From contig VGKZ01000020.1 of NCBI GenBank assembly GCA_016866815.1, forward strand, positions 1-13,484: a stretch of DNA of 13,484 nucleotides, written 5' to 3'. Below are positions 5,205 to 11,608 of the stretch, piece by piece (the stretch's first letter is position 1; every line of letters begins with the position of its first letter). The notes under the pieces were generated by a model. The model saw only the letters and a list, made by a program, of their open reading frames with translations, was not told where the DNA came from and searched no databases. Origin of the DNA: Candidatus Peregrinibacteria bacterium (GTDB lineage: Bacteria; Patescibacteriota; Gracilibacteria; Peribacterales; Peribacteraceae). Made by a program: the position numbers and the translations under genes.

Positions 5205-5732
5205 CTACGACGGAATCGACTCTCTGATGGCGTTCATTCCCAGGTGGAACCATGGAGCATACTTGGCCGGTTCGCGGCGCATGTTGCCGCGTAGTTCCTC
5301 CACCCCAATCCATTTCCATTCGGCGACTTCGTCCGGGTCTGCACTCGGCGTTACCGTTTCATCGACGAGTCCGAGGAGGATGGTGACAAACTCGTGTTCC
5401 ACGCCGCGCTTTTCCGGATCTTCCGCGCGGTAGACGAAGCCACTCAGTGCCTTGAGCGGGCAGGTGAATCCCAGTTCTTCTTTCAGCCTGCGTTCCCCCG
5501 CCTGCCTGGCGGATTCACCGTTCTGCGGGTGGCTGCAGCAGGTGTTCGCCCATATTTCCGGCCAGAGCATCTTTTTGGCGCTGCGCTTCTGGATGAGGAT
5601 CTCCTTTCCCTTGTTGCGGAAGACGTACACGGAGAACGCCCGGTGCAATTTCCCCTCGCCGGTGTGTGCTTCGACGATCTCGGACGTGCCGATCTCGTTA
5701 TTATCCTCGTCGACCAGGATGACGGTCCGCAT
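5205..5732 (-). CDS. idi: Isopentenyl-diphosphate delta-isomerase, type I
   Basis: Interconverts IPP and DMAPP, needed in mevalonate-pathway organisms to start chain elongation. 175 residues, typical for the metal-dependent Nudix-fold type I enzyme. Signatures: KLHRAFSVYVF with metal-ligand His 30, LIQKRSAKKMLWPEIWANTCCSHP with the catalytic Cys at 66, the Nudix helix ARQAGERRLKEELG, the VEHEFV Glu residues (112, 114), DEVAEWKWI and YAPWFHLGM. It is the first gene of the five-gene minus-strand run. No Shine-Dalgarno sequence is visible; a TAGAAT box lies 6 nt before the ATG. The start is supported by the typical IDI N-terminus (VILVDEDNNEIGT). Confidence 0.95.
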   Translation of the reverse strand: MRTVILVDEDNNEIGTSEIVEAHTGEGKLHRAFSVYVFRNKGKEILIQKRSAKKMLWPEIWANTCCSHPQNGESARQAGERRLKEELGFTCPLKALSGFVYRAEDPEKRGVEHEFVTILLGLVDETVTPSADPDEVAEWKWIGVEELRGNMRREPAKYAPWFHLGMNAIRESIPS

Positions 5733-5738
5733 GCCACG

Positions 5739-5767
5739 ATTCTACGGTCACACGGAGGCATCTTCCA
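5739..5767 (-). promoter_or_regulatory. Candidate promoter of the idi-hmgR operon
   Basis: A TAGAAT -10 box (5739-5744, minus strand) ends 6 nt before the idi ATG, with a weak TGGAAG 17 bp upstream. It would give a leaderless transcript. It lies in the 92-bp gap between the divergent idi and mscS genes. Confidence 0.35.
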
Positions 5768-5798
5768 TCGCATTCGCACGATTTCTCTTGCCCGAACC

Positions 5799-5804
5799 AG
5801 GAGG
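5799..5804 (+). promoter_or_regulatory. Strong Shine-Dalgarno AGGAGG upstream of mscS
   Basis: AGGAGG is 9 nt before an ATG at 5814 and 20 nt before the mscS ATG at 5825. It is the only strong, well-placed Shine-Dalgarno sequence I noticed before a gene start in the window, and it fits the short upstream frame better than mscS itself. Confidence 0.6.
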
Positions 5805-5813
5805 AGCGGTACG

Positions 5814-5855
5814 ATGCCTCACTTATGGTTTCCCATGAACATCTGGCGGCTCTAG
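5814..5855 (+). other. Possible 13-codon leader peptide overlapping the mscS start
   Basis: ATG at 5814 to TAG at 5853-5855 encodes MPHLWFPMNIWRL. It is ideally placed behind AGGAGG and overlaps the first ten codons of mscS in another frame. Terminating ribosomes could restart at the nearby mscS ATG, giving translational coupling. It may also be accidental. Confidence 0.3.
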
Positions 5856-6829
5856 GTGCGTTCGCAGCGCTCTTTGCACTGTTTCTGGGTTTACGTCACA
5901 TTCTCCTCAACCACTGCGCACTGCTGGTGACCCGCACGAAATTCCGGTTCGACGATCTTCTCCTGTGCTCCATCGGCAAGGTGCAGGTCTGGTTTTGTTT
6001 TTTTCTCGCGTTCTTCCTCGCGGTGCACCACCTCGATATGCCGATCGGTGTGCGAGCGGCTCTTCGTGCATTGCTTCTCATCTCGGTGACCGTGCAGTCG
6101 ATCTTCATCGCGGAGGGCATCATTGCCGAGCTCATCGATCGGTTCATCGACCGTGACGGAAAGCCAGGCATACCGCGCGTGCTCTCGGTGCTGCTTCGCA
6201 TCACTCTCTGGAGTGTCGGCATCCTGCTGATTCTCGGCAACCTCGGCATCAACATCACATCACTCCTCGCGGGTCTCGGTATCGGAGGCATAGCGATGTC
6301 TTTGGCTTTGCAGAGCGTTATTGCGGATCTCTTCAGTGCGTTCTCCATTGCTGTCGACAAGCCGTTTGAAGAAGGCGATTACGTCGTCATCGGAGCGCAC
6401 AGGGGATACATCCGTCGCATCGGACTCAAGTCAACGCGTATCGAATCCCTCCAGGGGGAAGAAGTCATCGTCAGCAACAACGAACTCGTCACGACCCGCG
6501 TGCAGAATTTCAAGCGCCTGCAGCACCGCCGCACCGAATTCAATCTGAGTTTGCGTTACGATACGCCGCCGGAGAAGCTCCAGAAAGTCCGTACGATGAT
6601 TCGCAACATCATCGACTCCGACAAGGAGGCGGATTTCGATCGCGCGAACGTACGTACATTCGGAGATTCGGGACTCCGGTGCGAGGTGGTGTATTTCGCA
6701 AAGCATAACAACTACAACCAGGCGGTGAATATCCAGGAGCGCATCACCATCGAGATTCTTCGCAAGCTTAAGGAGGAGGGGATCGGGCTGGCATTCCCGA
6801 CGATGACGGTCGAGCTGGAAAAAGCCTGA
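5825..6829 (+). CDS. MscS-family mechanosensitive channel
   Basis: Inner-membrane channel that opens under membrane tension to release solutes on osmotic downshock. 334 residues. About five hydrophobic helices can be read, roughly residues 7-30, 50-70, 78-100, 118-140 and the pore helix 143-175. The pore has the Gly/Ala-rich MscS pattern SLLAGLGIGGIAMSLALQSVIADLFSAFSIAVDKPFEEGD. It is followed by the beta domain (RIGLKSTRIESLQGEEVIVSNNEL) and an alpha/beta C-terminal domain ending FPTMTVELEKA. The extra N-terminal helices place it among the larger MscS relatives (YnaI/MSL-like) rather than the three-helix E. coli MscS. It is divergent from idi and followed after 42 bp by pdxS. ATG 5825 is the first in-frame start I see; AGGAGG is 20 nt upstream. 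Confidence 0.92.
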   Translation: MVSHEHLAALGAFAALFALFLGLRHILLNHCALLVTRTKFRFDDLLLCSIGKVQVWFCFFLAFFLAVHHLDMPIGVRAALRALLLISVTVQSIFIAEGIIAELIDRFIDRDGKPGIPRVLSVLLRITLWSVGILLILGNLGINITSLLAGLGIGGIAMSLALQSVIADLFSAFSIAVDKPFEEGDYVVIGAHRGYIRRIGLKSTRIESLQGEEVIVSNNELVTTRVQNFKRLQHRRTEFNLSLRYDTPPEKLQKVRTMIRNIIDSDKEADFDRANVRTFGDSGLRCEVVYFAKHNNYNQAVNIQERITIEILRKLKEEGIGLAFPTMTVELEKA

Positions 6830-6832
6830 TTG

Positions 6833-6863
6833 TTGCTCAACAGGGAGTATCCTGCGTGATAGT
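6833..6863 (+). promoter_or_regulatory. Candidate promoter of pdxS
   Basis: TTGCTC (6833-6838) and GATAGT (6858-6863), 19 bp apart, the latter ending 8 nt before the pdxS ATG. A small inverted repeat, TGTTG-CT-CAACA (6831-6842), overlaps the -35 hexamer and could be an operator. Both are weak. Confidence 0.3.
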
Positions 6864-6871
6864 GTTTCCTC

Positions 6872-7744
6872 ATGGAGAAGCGCAATATGCTCGGTGAAAA
6901 CCTCGCCGCCATGCTGAAGGGCGGGGTGATTATGGATGTGGTGAACGCGGAGCAGGCGAAGATTGCTGAGGCTGCCGGGGCGTGTGCGGTGATGGCGCTG
7001 GAGCGCGTGCCATCGGACATTCGCAGAGACGGCGGCGTCGCACGCATGAGCGATCCAAAACTCATCAAGGAAATACAGGCAGCAGTCACCATTCCCGTCA
7101 TGGCCAAAATCCGCATTGGTCATACGGCAGAAGCGGGAATTCTCGAAGCACTGCAGGTCGATTTCATCGATGAGTCTGAAGTGCTGACCCCTGCCGATCC
7201 GTTTGATCATGTCGATAAAACGCAGTTCAAGGTTCCGTTTGTCTGCGGCGCAACGGATCTTGGTGAGGCACTGAGGAGAATCAGTGAGGGTGCTGCCATG
7301 ATCCGCACGAAAGGAGAAGCTGGAACAGGAAATGTTGTAGAGGCCGTGCGTCATCTGAAACTCATACGCCGTGAAATTGCTGCGCTTCAGGAATTCTCCT
7401 CTTCTCACATTGCGGCCTTTGCAGCCAAAGAGAGGGTTCTGCCCGAGATCGTGGAAACGGTGAAGAGGCTGGGCAGACTCCCGGTCGTCACGTTCGTCGC
7501 CGGAGGCGTAGCCACTCCTGCCGATGCTGCGCTGCTCATGATGCTCGGAGCGGAGGGGGTATTCGTTGGTTCGGGGATCTTCAAATCCGCAGACCCAGCA
7601 AAGACAGCTCGTGCCATTGTGCTTGCGACAACGCACTTTCAGGATGCAGCCCTGGTGGCGGAGGTCTCGGAGGGATTGGGTGCGCCGATGCCCGGACTGG
7701 AGATCGATCGTATCGAAATTGCAATGCAGAAAAGAGGATGGTGA
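6872..7744 (+). CDS. pdxS: Pyridoxal 5'-phosphate synthase subunit PdxS
   Basis: Synthase subunit of the deoxyxylulose-5-phosphate-independent vitamin B6 pathway. It makes PLP from ribose 5-phosphate, glyceraldehyde 3-phosphate and ammonia supplied by PdxT, within a 12+12 complex. 290 residues, normal for the family. The (beta/alpha)8 barrel signatures are all present: KGGVIMDVV (Asp 22), MALERVPSDIRRDGGVARMSDP, MAKIRIGH with the Schiff-base Lys 79, DFIDESEVLTPADP, PFVCGATDLGEALRRI, MIRTKGEAGTG with the second catalytic Lys 147, and FVAGGVATPADAALLMMLGAEGVFVGSGIFKS. It is followed directly by pdxT. There is no Shine-Dalgarno sequence; a -10-like box ends 8 nt before the start. Confidence 0.97.
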   Translation: MEKRNMLGENLAAMLKGGVIMDVVNAEQAKIAEAAGACAVMALERVPSDIRRDGGVARMSDPKLIKEIQAAVTIPVMAKIRIGHTAEAGILEALQVDFIDESEVLTPADPFDHVDKTQFKVPFVCGATDLGEALRRISEGAAMIRTKGEAGTGNVVEAVRHLKLIRREIAALQEFSSSHIAAFAAKERVLPEIVETVKRLGRLPVVTFVAGGVATPADAALLMMLGAEGVFVGSGIFKSADPAKTARAIVLATTHFQDAALVAEVSEGLGAPMPGLEIDRIEIAMQKRGW

Positions 7745-7751
7745 AGGTGTG

Positions 7752-7779
7752 TTATTGGTTATTCGTGATTCGTGATTCG
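7752..7779. repeat. Heptamer array TTATTCG/TGATTCG between pdxS and pdxT
   Basis: Units TTATTGG, TTATTCG, TGATTCG, TGATTCG in register, in the 65-bp gap between the pdxS stop and the pdxT start. It has the same orientation and family as the arrays translated inside hmgR and mvaD. Confidence 0.93.
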
Positions 7780-7809
7780 TCATGTACTATCGTACGCTAT
7801 TCTTTCCCT

Positions 7810-8385
7810 ATGTCGTTCCGATCACCGACCACCGATAACCGATCACCATGCATCGGTATTCTCGCTCTTCAAGGGAACGTCGCCGAGCATCGGAAGGCAC
7901 TTGAAGATTTGCATATGACTGTGCGTGAGGTACGCACACCGAAGGATATCGAAGGTGTTTTCGCGCTCGTCATTCCTGGAGGAGAGAGTACGGTGATGAT
8001 GAAGCTCATGCAGGAGTCCGGACTCGATGAGGCGATCGTTCGCCGTGTGCCGGAAGGATTGCCGGTTCTCGCCACCTGCGCCGGAGCGATTATCCTGTCC
8101 GATACCCACCTGAAACTCATGGATATCTCTGTGGATCGCAATGCCTACGGTTCACAGGTCGATAGTTTCGAGGCTGTGTTGTCGGTTGAGGGAAAAGATA
8201 TGAAGGTGACGTTCATCCGGGCCCCGAAAATCACCCGTACGGGGTATGGTGTGGAGGTTCTTGCACGCCATGACGGCAATCCGGTTATTGTTCGTCAGAA
8301 CAGCGTGATTGCCACTACCTGTCATCCGGAAATGCGCGGAGAGACTCTTTTGCATGCCATGTTGCTTGAAAATCTGAATACGTAA
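7810..8385 (+). CDS. pdxT: Glutaminase subunit PdxT of PLP synthase
   Basis: Class I-type glutamine amidotransferase that releases ammonia from glutamine and channels it to PdxS. 191 residues from the ATG at 7810. The family core starts at CIGILALQGNVAEH. The nucleophile is Cys 90 in LATCAGAIIL, with the His 172/Glu 174 pair in TTCHPEM; IPGGESTVMMKLM, RNAYGSQVDSF and FIRAPKI are also diagnostic. About a dozen residues before the core (MSFRSPTTDNRSP) are encoded largely by a GATCACC heptamer array. The frame is open further up to an ATG at 7738 overlapping pdxS, but that would add 24 residues translating another heptamer array, so 7810 is preferred. No Shine-Dalgarno sequence precedes it. Confidence 0.95.
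   Translation: MSFRSPTTDNRSPCIGILALQGNVAEHRKALEDLHMTVREVRTPKDIEGVFALVIPGGESTVMMKLMQESGLDEAIVRRVPEGLPVLATCAGAIILSDTHLKLMDISVDRNAYGSQVDSFEAVLSVEGKDMKVTFIRAPKITRTGYGVEVLARHDGNPVIVRQNSVIATTCHPEMRGETLLHAMLLENLNT
7820..7847. repeat. Heptamer array GATCACC at the 5' end of pdxT
   Basis: Four units: GATCACC, GACCACC, GATAACC, GATCACC. It lies inside the coding region just before the conserved first strand of PdxT and encodes SPTTDNRSP. Confidence 0.93.
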
Positions 8386-8418
8386 TTGATTCAAGCGGTT
8401 CTGGTGCCTCGCAGATCG

Positions 8419-8446
8419 TTGAAGCATAGTGGTCTCCACTTACCAT
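8419..8446 (+). promoter_or_regulatory. Candidate promoter of the secreted Cys-rich protein
   Basis: TTGAAG (8419-8424), a 16-bp spacer, then TACCAT (8441-8446) ending 9 nt before the ATG at 8456. A small inverted repeat, GTGG-TCT-CCAC (8429-8439), occupies the spacer and might bind a regulator. Confidence 0.35.
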
Positions 8447-8455
8447 TCTCTCTCT

Positions 8456-11173
8456 ATGCGTCCCTTTTCAGCAGCACTGTCGATTCTTGTCATTGCCGCT
8501 CTTGCGCCGGTTTTTCCGGTGCACGCGCAATCCGTCGACAGTTTCTTCGACATCTTCTACGGCGTGGAGTTGCCGAATCCAAAATGCGATCCCTGTAAGG
8601 CGATTGCAGAGGAGATAGACGCTGTTCAACGGAGTGTCGATGATCTCACAGCACAATTGCGGGCCATCGACAGTGCGATGGACATCATTGACGATGCTAT
8701 TTCCCTTGGAGAGGAGAATCTGAAGCAGTTGCAGAAACAGTTGGAGGAAATGAATAACCCGAAGAGCTACGTGGAGAGCGAAGGCCGGCGATACGATTCC
8801 AGTGACCATGCGGCTATGCAGAGGAGAAATGCAAACCTCTGGCATGCATATAAAGGAGGTCGCATGACGGCGCAGGAATACAGCGATGAGATCGGCAAGC
8901 CGTTCGACGATCCGGAAGTCGCGGACGCCCTGGCGATGCTGAAAGAGATCATCAAGGAGCAGCTGCAAGACAGCATCGACGACACGATGAAGGCGATCGA
9001 GAAATCGAAGCAGCTTCGTACGGAGATGAACGAAAAGGGCAAGGATCTCTCCGGGAAGTTGGATGCGGAACTCGCGAAGCTTGCCCGGCTCAGGGCAGAC
9101 CTTGCCGATTGCGAGAAGCGTTGCAAGCGGGAGGATGTGAACGTCATAGAGGACTATGGACTGACTCCCGACCCGAAAGGGTTTTTTGAGGGGCTACTCG
9201 ATTCCTTGCGGGGATTATTCGTGGACGATGATCCCGTGGGTCCGTTTACGGGCCTCGAAGAGGCAATCGAGGAATTTGAGCGCACTGCTGCGGGAGGTGC
9301 CGAGGGTGATCAGCCGACGGAGACGACGGAACTCAATTTCGATTTCCTCTTAGCACCAGAGGCGTTGTTCGGGTTTTTAGATGGTCTAAAATTGCCTCCT
9401 CCTGTCTGCCACCTGTGTGATCCTCTGAGAGCAGAACTTGCCGAATTGCAGGCTATTCTTCAGGCCGAGCGCAGCGAGTATGGGGAAGTGGAAGCGAGGC
9501 TCGCGGAACTTCGTTCGCAATGGTCCAGGGCGTTGTCTGTCCGTGACGAAGCCAGCAGAGCGCTTGATAGGTTCGACAATCCGTCCGCTTCCGCAGAGAG
9601 CGAAGGCAGGTTTATGGATTCCAATGATCAGGCGGCAATGAGGGTCCGTAACGCCGGACTCTGGTCGCAGTACAAGTCCGACGATCTCTCAGCGCAGCAA
9701 CTGGAGCGCGAGTGGAGCAAGCCGTTCGATGACCCTGCCGTTCGTAAGGAGCTTGAGAAGATTAAGCAGCGCATGCGTAGCGAGCTTGAGGAAGCGGTGC
9801 GCAGGGCCGAAGAAGCGATGAAACAACTCGATGAAGCGATCCGCAGTGCATCCGAGCGTTCGATCGAACTCGCCGGAAGCATCGCGGGAAAACAGGTGAT
9901 GCTTGAGTATTTGCTGAAGCAGATCGAAGAGTGTGAGAAGAAGTGCCGTGAGTCTCTTGTAGAGGATGCGCAAGGCGCAATAGACGGGTATGAGAAATTT
10001 ATCTTCCCGAAGGACCAGGGTGAGCCTGAGGATATGCAGTACTCGTCCGTCAACGCGGATACCCCGCGCGATGACGGTGATCAAGCGGAGGGACTCATTG
10101 ACTGGTTGAAACAATTCTTCGGAGGCAACGATGCAGAGGAAGATGAAGATGAAGGAGAAGACCCCGAAGAAGAAGAGCAGTTGCGCTCCACTGCAAGCGA
10201 GGTGCGCACTTCCGAACGCGCGTCATCCGCACCTGCGTCATCCAAGGCGGCAGTCTCCTCCGTCGGGAGATCTTCTTCCGTAAAGACATCGGCCAGGTCT
10301 GAGTGTGATGTGGGAACAATGACAAAGGATGTCTGCGAAAACTCCTGTTCGGGCAATTGCTTGGAGTCGTACCAGGAGTTCGACGGGCTCAAATGCTTCA
10401 AGTGCGTCACCACCCAGACTTCTTCCGCGGCAAAAGTGCAGTGCGACCCGCCGACGGAGACGGAAGCGTTCTGCCGCAAAGATTGCTTCGGATCGTGTGT
10501 GAAGTCGTACACCAGAAGCGACGGCGTGAAGTGTTTTGAGTGCGTGGCGGAGCAGAAGTCGTCCTCCACGTCGGCAACGTACACGCAGCCTCTGACATCC
10601 TCTTCGAGCAGACCCCAGACAGTCTCTTGTCCCAGCGGCAAAGTGACCGACAGGGCATCCTGCGAATCTCAGTGCTCCGCACAGGGCGGCACCTGCGTCC
10701 AGGATAGCGGCTGCTACGGCTGTGTGGTGGTGAATTGTCCGGAAGGAACGTACAAAAACTCCTGTCCTTCCTCCTGTGTGAACGGTTGCGACACGGTCGG
10801 CAGCCAGGATGGTGTTTCATGCTATCAGTGCAAGCAGAGCTGTGAGGATGTCTGTGTTCGCAACGGCTACGACCCTCCCGGAACGGACTACACCAATCAG
10901 GTTCTCTCTACGCTGAACGGGTACACCTGTGTGTCCGGCGCGAGTGTTTCCATCACTACCGGTACAATCGGTTCCTGCACATGCACGAAGTCGCCGAATG
11001 TCTCCGTGAACCAAACGCCTCCGGTCTGCACTGGCACCACGTGCGGAGATGTTGCCTGCGGACAGTCCGCCACCTGTTCCCCGGAACCGAACACGACGGT
11101 CACTGTTCGCTGCAACTGGGGCGGATGGAAAGATCTCGGCAATCTCCGGTTCCAGCCGGTTATCGGTCAGTAG
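8456..11173 (+). CDS. Large secreted protein: duplicated coiled-coil module with paired cysteines and Cys-rich tail
   Basis: Not a family I recognise. 905 residues from ATG 8456; an upstream in-frame GTG at 8429 would spoil the signal peptide. Residues 1-24 are a classical signal peptide ending VHA before QSVDSF. Module A (44-223) and module B (318-497) are long charged helices, probably coiled-coil hairpins. Each starts with CxxC (CDPC, CHLC) and ends with CEKRC or CEKKC, with the first cysteines of the two motifs exactly 175 residues apart in both. A shared central segment reads ESEGR..DS.D.AAM..RNA.LW..YK, then KPFDDP. All three landmarks recur at an offset of 274 residues, so the copies have no net length difference. 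An acidic and Ser/Ala-rich linker follows, then about five Cys-rich repeats from residue 617 on. No C-terminal membrane segment or sorting motif is seen. It is probably a surface or extracellular structural protein (inference). Confidence 0.8.
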   Translation: MRPFSAALSILVIAALAPVFPVHAQSVDSFFDIFYGVELPNPKCDPCKAIAEEIDAVQRSVDDLTAQLRAIDSAMDIIDDAISLGEENLKQLQKQLEEMNNPKSYVESEGRRYDSSDHAAMQRRNANLWHAYKGGRMTAQEYSDEIGKPFDDPEVADALAMLKEIIKEQLQDSIDDTMKAIEKSKQLRTEMNEKGKDLSGKLDAELAKLARLRADLADCEKRCKREDVNVIEDYGLTPDPKGFFEGLLDSLRGLFVDDDPVGPFTGLEEAIEEFERTAAGGAEGDQPTETTELNFDFLLAPEALFGFLDGLKLPPPVCHLCDPLRAELAELQAILQAERSEYGEVEARLAELRSQWSRALSVRDEASRALDRFDNPSASAESEGRFMDSNDQAAMRVRNAGLWSQYKSDDLSAQQLEREWSKPFDDPAVRKELEKIKQRMRSELEEAVRRAEEAMKQLDEAIRSASERSIELAGSIAGKQVMLEYLLKQIEECEKKCRESLVEDAQGAIDGYEKFIFPKDQGEPEDMQYSSVNADTPRDDGDQAEGLIDWLKQFFGGNDAEEDEDEGEDPEEEEQLRSTASEVRTSERASSAPASSKAAVSSVGRSSSVKTSARSECDVGTMTKDVCENSCSGNCLESYQEFDGLKCFKCVTTQTSSAAKVQCDPPTETEAFCRKDCFGSCVKSYTRSDGVKCFECVAEQKSSSTSATYTQPLTSSSSRPQTVSCPSGKVTDRASCESQCSAQGGTCVQDSGCYGCVVVNCPEGTYKNSCPSSCVNGCDTVGSQDGVSCYQCKQSCEDVCVRNGYDPPGTDYTNQVLSTLNGYTCVSGASVSITTGTIGSCTCTKSPNVSVNQTPPVCTGTTCGDVACGQSATCSPEPNTTVTVRCNWGGWKDLGNLRFQPVIGQ

Positions 11174-11188
11174 CATGAGACAACGTAC

Positions 11189-11216
11189 GTAGCGGAGAGC
11201 TCCGGCTCTCCGCTAC
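11189..11216. terminator. Perfect 12-bp hairpin with a UNCG-type loop after the Cys-rich gene
   Basis: Arms GTAGCGGAGAGC (11189-11200) and GCTCTCCGCTAC (11205-11216) pair perfectly around TCCG; C(UCCG)G is a very stable tetraloop. It starts 15 nt after the stop codon. There is no U-tract, so it may act as an mRNA 3' stabiliser or attenuator, or be a dispersed palindromic repeat rather than an intrinsic terminator. Confidence 0.55.
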
Positions 11217-11219
11217 GAT
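11214..11219 (+). promoter_or_regulatory. Candidate -10 box of the lipoprotein gene
   Basis: TACGAT, one mismatch to TATAAT, ends 6 nt before the ATG at 11226 and overlaps the right arm of the hairpin. No -35 hexamer is recognisable, since that position lies in the hairpin's left arm. Confidence 0.3.
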
Positions 11220-11225
11220 AGGTCC

Positions 11226-11564
11226 ATGCGAAGGGTACTTCTTTTTTGCTTTGTGCTTGCTGCGTGTAGTAATACATCAGTGACAGCTGATCCGGTGGAC
11301 ACGGTGATCTACAGCATCGAAATCGATTCCTACGTTGCGGCGTACACACCGGAGGCCATTCGTCGTGACACCCCCATCTATGCGTACCTTGGTACAGGAG
11401 AAGCGAAGATTCCACTGGAGATCATTTGGGATGCCGCAGCAGATGCCCCGGTATTCACCCGGTATTACAAGGAGGAGCCGGGTAGGAGTGAGCGGATCAC
11501 ACCGGTGTCTGTGCTCTGGAGTGCATGGAAAAAGGTGTATCCCGAGATTGCGGTGTACCAGTGA
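11226..11564 (+). CDS. Small predicted lipoprotein
   Basis: 112 residues of unknown function. The N-terminus MRRVLLFCFVLAAC is a lipoprotein signal peptide with lipobox LAAC, so Cys 14 would be lipidated after cleavage. The mature part of about 99 residues is mixed alpha/beta in character (VIYSIEIDSYVAAYTP, IPLEIIWDAA) and ends in the Trp-containing VLWSAWKKVYPEIAVYQ. I see no catalytic motif. It follows the Cys-rich secreted protein by 52 bp and precedes the membrane-anchored glycosidase-like protein by 44 bp, so all three products act at or outside the membrane. It could be a partner of either, but nothing in the sequence shows this. There is no Shine-Dalgarno sequence; a TACGAT box lies 6 nt upstream. 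Confidence 0.75.
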   Translation: MRRVLLFCFVLAACSNTSVTADPVDTVIYSIEIDSYVAAYTPEAIRRDTPIYAYLGTGEAKIPLEIIWDAAADAPVFTRYYKEEPGRSERITPVSVLWSAWKKVYPEIAVYQ

Positions 11565-11571
11565 CCGGAAT

Positions 11572-11600
11572 TAGACAAAAGTATGAAAATATGATATAAT
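11572..11600 (+). promoter_or_regulatory. Strong promoter of the glycosidase-like gene
   Basis: TAGACA (11572-11577), exactly 17 bp, then a consensus TATAAT (11595-11600) with an extended TGA before it. The box ends 8 nt before the ATG at 11609, so transcription should start at or within a base or two of the start codon. Confidence 0.75.
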
Positions 11601-11608
11601 AATCATTA

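Noticed and set aside
6431..7783. A 450-codon open frame on the minus strand
   Set aside because: It is antisense to mscS and pdxS. It looks like a long shadow frame with low-complexity composition, and its start merely translates the heptamer array.
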